Positions 30,061 through 36,188 of a DNA stretch of 36,188 nt are shown here, piece by piece. Under the pieces are notes generated by a model that was not told the DNA's origin, searched no databases, and worked only from the letters and a program-made list of their open reading frames with translations. Made by a program: the position numbers and the translations under genes. Position 1 is the stretch's first letter. Each line of letters opens with the position of its first letter. Source of the DNA: Plicaturopsis crispa FD-325 SS-3 (Eukaryota > Basidiomycota > Agaricomycetes > Amylocorticiales > Amylocorticiaceae); NCBI GenBank assembly GCA_000827205.1, contig KN832563.1:1236179-1272366 (forward strand), read 5' to 3'.

Positions 30061-30769
30061 CCATACAATGGGTATGCGTGCACTATGTGTTGGTTCGTTT
30101 CCTCTTTCCTAGGTGTACGATACTTGCTAAAGAGGGCCACTGCTGCGCATGGCAAGAAATGAGTCCTTAGTTTTTTTGTGATCCTAGTCCAGATAATCTC
30201 ATTCGAAATGTGAAAGTCTCTGTAAGAAGCTATTTTATCATTCCGCCTAGTCACAGATAGCTTCCATGGTGGCACAACATGACACAATACAAGAAGAATG
30301 ACTAGTGAAAAATGCTTTATAAACAATTGTGCGGCAGTAAGATTTATAGAGAGGTCAACAGAGCACTTGTTTGCATGGGTAAATGAGCTGCACCAATACT
30401 TGATCCTGATTGCATGTACATTGTAGACCATTGTGATCCAGATTTGCAGAGTTCAAAATCCGCATTGGCTCTAGATTTCTACTTATACATAATTCCTACA
30501 ATCTGCTTTTGTATAGTAAGTGATCTATATGTGCACAAGTCATTATTGTTCACACTCTGCTGTCTGCACTCTGCACAATCCTCACTCAGCTACCTGTGTT
30601 TCTACCCTATGAGCAATGTATGCATTCTATGTTTTGAAGCTATCTACACTCTTAAGCATACATGTTTTCACATTGTCTGCATCTGTACATTATCTGTGTT
30701 CTGGGGTTACCACAATCTAAAGCTATCTGTACTATAGAGTGCAAACAGCGTAAAAACATAGATAGTGTA
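30061..30769. other. AT-rich spacer grading into the minisatellite
   Basis: No gene supported. From about 30480 the sequence shows scattered, strongly diverged copies of the repeat that becomes regular after 30950 (TCTGCA / TTTTACA / ATCTGTGTT words), so the array seems to decay gradually on this side. Confidence 0.4.
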
Positions 30770-32045
30770 AAATGACGGATATTGTAGAGTATCAGCATTT
30801 TTACAGCATCCGAGTTATCTATGTTTTTACACTACCTGCACTCTACAGTATCTGTGTGTTTACAGCAGTATTAGTTTCAAGTTCCTCACAGTGTACACAA
30901 TTAGAATTTTTGTGTCACCTACACTTTTACGGCATCTGCATTTTTACAGCATCCACATTTTTGTATTACCCACGTTTTGAAGCTATCCACGCTTTTAAAA
31001 TATCCATTTTTTCACACCATCTGCGTTTTTGCAATTATGTTTTACACTATCCGCACTTTTACGCCATCCGGGTTTTTGCGATCGCATTTTACACCGTCCG
31101 CATTTTTGCAATTGCGGTTAACACGATTCGTGTTTTTTGCAGCCGCGGTTAACACCATCCGCATTTTTGCAATCGCGCTTTTACACCATCCGCATTTTTC
31201 ACCATCTGCATTTTTGCGATCACATTTTATACCGGCCGCGTTTTTGCAATCGCAGTTAACACGATCCGCGTTTTTGCAATCACGTTTTGACACCATCCGC
31301 ATTTTTTGCAATTGCGGTTAACACGATCCGCATTTTTGTGATTGCGTTTTGACACCATCCGCATTTTTTGCAATTGCGGTTAACACGATCCGCACTTTTA
31401 CACCATCCGCGTTTTTGCAATCGCGGTTAACACAATCCGCGTTTTGACACTATCCACATTTTTGCAATCGCGGTTAACAGCATCCGCGTTTTTGCGATTG
31501 CATTTTTCACCATCCGCATTTTTGCGATCGTGTTTTACACCATCCGCACTTTTGCGATCGCACTTTTACACCATCTGCATTTTTTCACAATCCGCATTTT
31601 TGCAATCGCGCTTTTACATCATCCATACTTTTGCGAGCGAGTTTTTACATCATCCGCATTTTTGCGATCGCGCTTTTATACACATCATCACACTTTTACA
31701 CCATCCGCATTTTTTGACGATCCGCATTTTTGTGATCGCGCTTTTACAACATCCGCACTTTTGCGATCTCGCTTTTACGACATCCGCACTTTTGCGATCG
31801 CGTTGTTACATCATCCGCATTTTTGCGATCGCGCTTTTACTTCATCCACATTTTTGCCATCGCGCTTTTACACCATCCGCACTTTTTCACGATCCGCATT
31901 TTTGCCATCGCGTTGTTACACCATCCGCACTTTTGCGATCGCGCTTTTACATCATCCACATTTTGCGTCATCCGCATCTTTATCCCATCTGCAGTCTACA
32001 CAATCCGCATTTTTATGCTGTCCGTGTTTTTACACTGTTTGCACT
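30770..32045. repeat. Large GC/AT-alternating minisatellite
   Basis: Tandem units of roughly 31-36 bp built from three words: ACACCATCCGCA, TTTTTGCGATCGCG and CTTTTACA. Many units carry the palindrome GCGATCGC or GCAATCGCGGTTAACA. The units are most regular at 31400-31950 and most diverged at the left. Long frames reading HHPHFCDRAF-like peptides in several frames are by-products of the repeat and not genes. Confidence 0.92.
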
Positions 32046-32080
32046 CATTTTATATTGATTACGTAATATATTCACGTGTT

Positions 32081-32378
32081 GCGGATGTGCGCTGAAAAGC
32101 GCGAGACAGGGGCTTTCTAATGAGCCCTGGTCAAGTGATTTGAAGCAATATTGAGTGAGATATACCTCAGCAAAGTATTTCACCATAAATGACGTCAACA
32201 CCGGCTACCTAGCTCGTTGTGGTACCTGGCATGACGTCATTGAGGTTGCCGGTTGCCGGTTGCCAGCCAACCTTGGTAAAACAATGTTTGGACCATATCT
32301 CACTCAATCTTGCTTCAAATCGCTCGACCAAGGGCTCGTTAGAAAGCCCTTGTCTTGCGCTTTCTATCGCGCATCGCA
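32081..32378. mobile_element. Fold-back / MITE-like element, about 300 bp
   Basis: Long inverted repeat: arm 32081-32163 and arm 32295-32378, separated by about 130 bp. The arms share GGGCTTTCTAA, GAGCCC, TGATTTGAAGCAA or CGATTTGAAGCAA, and ATTGAGTGAGATAT. The arms differ at scattered positions and the outermost 15 bases are weaker. No coding capacity. I could not identify a clear target-site duplication. Typical of a non-autonomous DNA transposon (family knowledge). Confidence 0.8.
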
Positions 32379-34714
32379 GCCCATCGGCTGTTTGGGATGG
32401 TCAAGAGACCTCACCTGACTACTTGAGAAGTAGACGAAGGGATCCGATGTTGAGATCAGACACTGAGAGAGCAGCAAAGGGGCACAGACACAGACACAGA
32501 ACGAGCAATGATGATAGCAAGTGGTAAGAGCAGAATACAGGAGATTGGACTTATGTAGTTCCGATGTATGCTACTGCTTGGTCCAGCAGCTCAACCTCAG
32601 CCACCAGAGCACAACACACTCCAACATCCAATTGGCACCAATCGAGGTGATTGTGCCGAATATGAGGACGCAGTCAACGACTGCATCTGCGAACGACTAC
32701 GCACTGCCGTTAGCAGGACACGTGTTGCGCTACAATCACGCATACAGCAAGAAGCTCGAGACATAAAGTCTCGAGACATGTACAATGCGCAACGACATGA
32801 TAGTGACAAAGCGCTGGCAAGGTTGAACGGGGACGCACTGTGGCGTTATAACACGCCTGTGGTTAACGATACCGCTGAGCGGTCTCTCGGTTTGCCAACG
32901 CCCTCCAAACTGCAATGCACGTAGTCTCTGTGGCTCCTGGGGTCAGGATATTGACCAAGAGAGTCCAGACACAAGCATGAGGAAGTGCGCTGAATGGTGT
33001 ATTGGACGGGTTGACAAGGAGTGGTGCTTTTCTATCGCCAAATTGGAGGCCTGTTATAGTGAGTTAGACACCCATCAACCAATTAGCAGAAAAAGAAATA
33101 ACACACTGATGAGGAGAAATTCATCAGGGGAGTCGAGGTGGTTAGCGATGAAGCATCTCTCTTGTTTGAGATTTTTCTGCGTAAACGTTTGTGCAGTAAG
33201 CCCTCTATGAGGCATCAGTGTGAAAACTCCAGAGCGCTTCTTGGGCCGGACGGGAAGCCAAGTTAGAGTCGATGGTTGTAGAAGACTGGCACTAGAATTG
33301 TCGGGGATAACAAAGTGTCTATTGTGGAAGAGAGACATCAGCTTGTGGTTCATCTCTTCCCAGATAGGACTGTCGGCACAATCAACTTGAAGAACAAGGA
33401 GAATAAATTTGACCGTGAATGGCAGGAGGCCAACAAAAAGATGCTTCATGCCTAAACTAGGCATCATATGGAGACTTGATGCAGTTTTAGATGTTTGTGA
33501 GGTGGTGGGTGCACCACTAACACCTTTTGAGTGCCGAGACTTCCCTGAAGCGGCTGCAACAGCCTGGTAGCTAGCTGGTCACGCGGCGTCCATTTGTGGC
33601 ATTATTGGGCTGGGACTGTGAAGTTGAGAGCGGCAGATTGTACAGACCAGGAGCTAACGCAGATGATGGTGGTGGAAGAACACTCGCGTAGCCGGTCACC
33701 AGGGGCGCAGAGGCAATAGCAGCGGCCAATGAGAGTGTCTAGGTTTGGGTTTGGGTAGGAGCAGATGATGTTATGCTGTGGAGAAGCTGGCTAGAACTCT
33801 GTGGGAAGAGGCTAGACAATGGTAGATTAGGTTGCAAAAAAAGCTGATATGGCGGGCAGCGAGCACCACACCTTTGGGGCAGTGTGTGCTGTAACCATGG
33901 GGAACCACAGACGCACAGTGTTGTAAGGCTAGTATTGATTCCTGGGTTCTGTGTGGGCAGCCCTTTTAGAGGAGTCATTGGGAGAGAACAAACTATGTAC
34001 GCTTGACTGGAATCCACCGCAGTTTGTGCGAGGGCATGCTCCACAAAACCACACACGCTCCCTTTCACCTAACAGGCTAGCACGGGAGGCGGTATGGGCG
34101 AAATACAGATGCTCGCAAGCACCACACAGCTGCTGAGCACTGTCCGGTGTCTATATTTTGGGAGAAAAAAGTATCAAGCCTTCAAACGCTAGCACAGGGA
34201 GATATTGTTGACTTACATATGAAGGTCCTCCTGTAGTAGGGTGGATGGTGCACCATGTCTTGTAAGCACTCGGGCAGGAAGGCTGGTACTGACAAGCACC
34301 ACGGGGGTGTAAAGTCATGATCGGTGGACCCAGCGGACGAGGGGAGCAAAGACGGGCACAAGAGGAAACAAGCTGTGTTTAAGTCAAAGTGCATTCAACT
34401 CCGACAAAGTATGAGTGAGTGTGAACAGAAATAAGTAGCATTTTGTCTACGCGGCACATAAAATAGACAAAAATGGTTACCAAAATGAACCAGAGTGAAC
34501 TCGAATGAACTGGAGATGTATGAGCAGGGATCAGTGGGCATGAATAAGAATGAGGGGACATGAGTGTGACTAGAGATGAAGGGATGTGAACCATTATGTG
34601 CAGAAGGATCTAGGATGAATGAGCATGAACAAGGGTTATTAGGGATGAATAGGGGTTATCCGAGGTGAAGGAGTGTGATGAAGGATGAGCGGGAGGGAAT
34701 TGGCATGATCTGAA
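32379..34714. other. Low-information region, no gene supported
   Basis: Frames of about 100-130 codons exist (for example 32568-32924 plus and 33075-33467 minus), but they lack recognisable motifs or splice-consistent extension. The segment at 34420-34700 is rich in ATGA/GATGAA/GAGTGAA words, a diffuse simple repeat. Confidence 0.4.
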
Positions 34715-35233
34715 TTATAAATTATTCTTGTCCGATAAAGCCAACCATAGTATGGAGCCGTGAAGACCTGCACTCGTGAAAAAAGGATTCACAAATGGCT
34801 TTGAAGTGTCGGCCGAAAGATCATGCGGTGCCAACGGACCAACAGTATTTGCAGGACCGAAAATGGGATTCACAAAGGCCGCCGATGTGTCAACAGCAGG
34901 ACGGCCCACAGATTGACCACCGACAAAGGCAGGGCGGACGAAAAAATCATCCCCTGCAAGTGGCTTGGATGTGTTCGGCTGGTGTTGCGATGGTGCAGTC
35001 ACTGGCACCGTGCTAAGTTGCAAAAATGCGGGGTGAACATACGGAGATAATACATTCTCTGTAATGCCATGCGAGGCTAACATGCCAGAGACATAATGAG
35101 CATCGTCGCACTTGCCGTCCTCAGATGCATTCGATGCATGCGCCGTGCCCAATATTGTTTTGCCTGCCAAAGTTAGATCAGAGGCAGAGCATGCACAGGA
35201 CAACTCACTACGAAGTGTACGTTCTTTTGGCAT
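34715..35233 (-). CDS. Possible small gene or fragment with FVNP(I/F)F repeats, 172 aa
   Basis: Open frame from ATG 35233 (MPKERTLRSELSC) to a stop at 34715. The C-terminal half contains a diverged internal repeat: FFVRPAFVGGQ, then AAFVNPIFGPANT, then KPFVNPFFTSAG, each preceded by DTS or NTSK. The repeat argues that the frame is or was translated. No family recognised, no signal peptide and no catalytic motif seen. It could be a remnant of a larger protein. Confidence 0.35.
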   Translation of the reverse strand: MPKERTLRSELSCACSASDLTLAGKTILGTAHASNASEDGKCDDAHYVSGMLASHGITENVLSPYVHPAFLQLSTVPVTAPSQHQPNTSKPLAGDDFFVRPAFVGGQSVGRPAVDTSAAFVNPIFGPANTVGPLAPHDLSADTSKPFVNPFFTSAGLHGSILWLALSDKNNL

Positions 35234-35440
35234 GGTAAAGTCGGTGGAAGGGAACAGGAAGAGCTATTGCAGAATGGTCAAAGTTCAATTTCGATGTCCC
35301 GCAGCGGCTTTGATCTTCCGATCGCAGCAAAGGTTTGACTCTTTTTTTGGCCTTTACGTCAATGGCACACAACAAAACCGAGCACTGTGAATGGCAACAT
35401 TTCTCATCTTCTACTCCAACCACCACCATCTCAACCAGCC

Positions 35441-35760
35441 ATGAACTTCGAGCAAATCTAGAGCCAACTCTATGTCCTTGGATATCAAGTCCAAGGAGCA
35501 TTGGCACAATACAACAGGCCTGCGGATCAGGCAGATCCTCTTGACGCCACAATCCGGACCCTGGGCCAGATCGCCGTAAGTCTGACTTCGTTATTTTTTG
35601 ACCAAAGTCATTCCTAACCCAACCTCAGGTCGACACTCGGGATGTTATGGTGCAAAACCCCATGCTTTCTCCGCTGCACAATGTCCTACACTGGCCTCGT
35701 CACCTGCTCAGTGTGTTTGCAGACGCTACTGCCCATGGCTCTGTTACAGTCTGTGTTTGA
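35441..35760 (+). pseudogene. Possible short two-exon gene with an early stop
   Basis: ATG at 35441 (MNFEQI) is followed by TAG at 35459-35461, after which the same frame stays open (SQLYVLGYQVQGALAQYN) to a canonical GTAAGT..CTCAG intron (35575-35629). The second exon, starting VDTRDVMVQNP, ends with TGA at 35758-35760. The intact intron and in-phase exons suggest a former gene, but the length is small and no family is recognised. The TAG could also mean the region was never coding. Confidence 0.25.
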
Positions 35761-35903
35761 TACTTATCCTCGAGTCTTCCCTTTCTTTGTTTACCTCGCT
35801 TTGGCTGGACAGGCCAGCCACTCTGTCCGGTTTCCGCTCCGCTCTATTTGTTTCTGTTTGTACCTTACTCTACAAAAGCGGAGTCCGAAGTTCTCACTCT
35901 CTT

Positions 35904-35976
35904 CAGTGACTTACTTTGGACTCCAGGTTAGTGTTTGGCTATATCTCAATATACAGTGACTTACTTCGGACTCCAG
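35904..35976. repeat. 23-bp direct repeat, two copies
   Basis: CAGTGACTTACTTTGGACTC plus CAG at 35904-35926 recurs at 35954-35976 with one mismatch, 50 bp apart. Related words (GGAGTCCGAAG, 35880-35890) lie nearby in inverse orientation. Confidence 0.75.
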
Positions 35977-36188
35977 CTGTCTGTTACTGTAAGTTATCTC
36001 ATCCAGCAAGTGTCTAGTCCGTTCTGGTGCAGTTCACACTGCAATAGGCTTCCCTCCCCAAGGCCTTCTTTACGTCCACCCCCAGAACATCAGCGCCAAC
36101 GATTCCCACACTCCCAAACCATGCCATATTACAGGGCTAGAGGAGAGACCCCTCCTCCTGGGAATGACGTTCAGCCCACTCGCCGCCA

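Noticed and set aside
30977-32095. Three overlapping plus-strand frames of 100-200 codons rich in His, Phe and Arg
   Set aside because: Translated minisatellite: all three frames are open because the unit lacks stops.
33075-33467. Minus-strand frame of 130 codons with hydrophobic ends
   Set aside because: No motif, splice support or family resemblance; composition is consistent with chance.
1-36188. tRNA or rRNA genes
   Set aside because: No cloverleaf-like tRNA, A/B box pair or rRNA-conserved block was recognised by eye. A covariance-model scan would be decisive.

Overview
The window looks like a stretch of repeat-rich genome from an Agaricomycete (mushroom-forming basidiomycete). The evidence is many 46-62 bp GT..AG introns and KDZ transposases with CxC2-type cysteine clusters beside TET/JBP-like 2-oxoglutarate/Fe(II) oxygenases, a pairing known from basidiomycete genomes. 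I see no clear single-copy housekeeping gene.

The main structure is two large KDZ DNA transposons in one minus-strand gene. Element 1 (E1, 3694-15374, about 11.7 kb) is flanked by a 7-bp duplication, CTATGAT (3687-3693 and 15375-15381). Element 2 (E2, 17320-29810, about 12.5 kb including a 163-N gap) is flanked by GTTGCGC (17313-17319 and 29811-29817). Each has imperfect terminal inverted repeats starting with CA. Taking out both elements and one copy of each duplication joins three fragments (29811-30060, 15375-17312 and 2785-3686, minus strand, one 57-bp intron) into one continuous frame of 1,011 codons. That frame still contains one internal TGA. The host gene is itself a repeat-type family of unknown function.

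E1 carries five genes that all read open once spliced: a homeodomain-like/WW-rich protein (A, minus, 4534-7331), a small protein with two viroplasmin/RNase H1 N-terminal-like modules (B, plus, 7519-8268), a small basic protein (E, minus, 8368-9022), a TET/JBP-like dioxygenase (TET1, minus, 9399-11196) and the KDZ transposase (KDZ1, plus, 11383-15126). E2 carries paralogues of four of these (C, D, TET2, KDZ2), with the TET gene inverted relative to the others and no E. All four are broken: stop codons in C (two), D, TET2 and KDZ2, plus a +1 frameshift and a catalytic Asp-to-Asn change in KDZ2. I infer that E1 may be autonomous and E2 is a decaying relative. The shared gene set suggests a multi-gene mobile module rather than a transposase with random cargo.

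Outside the elements the window holds the 3' end of an unknown gene (1-511), a 53-bp palindromic satellite (about 710-1350), a large minisatellite (about 30.8-32.05 kb), a fold-back/MITE-like element (32081-32378) and weakly coding DNA to the right end. All exon borders come from reading splice signals and phase by eye. No database search was run.
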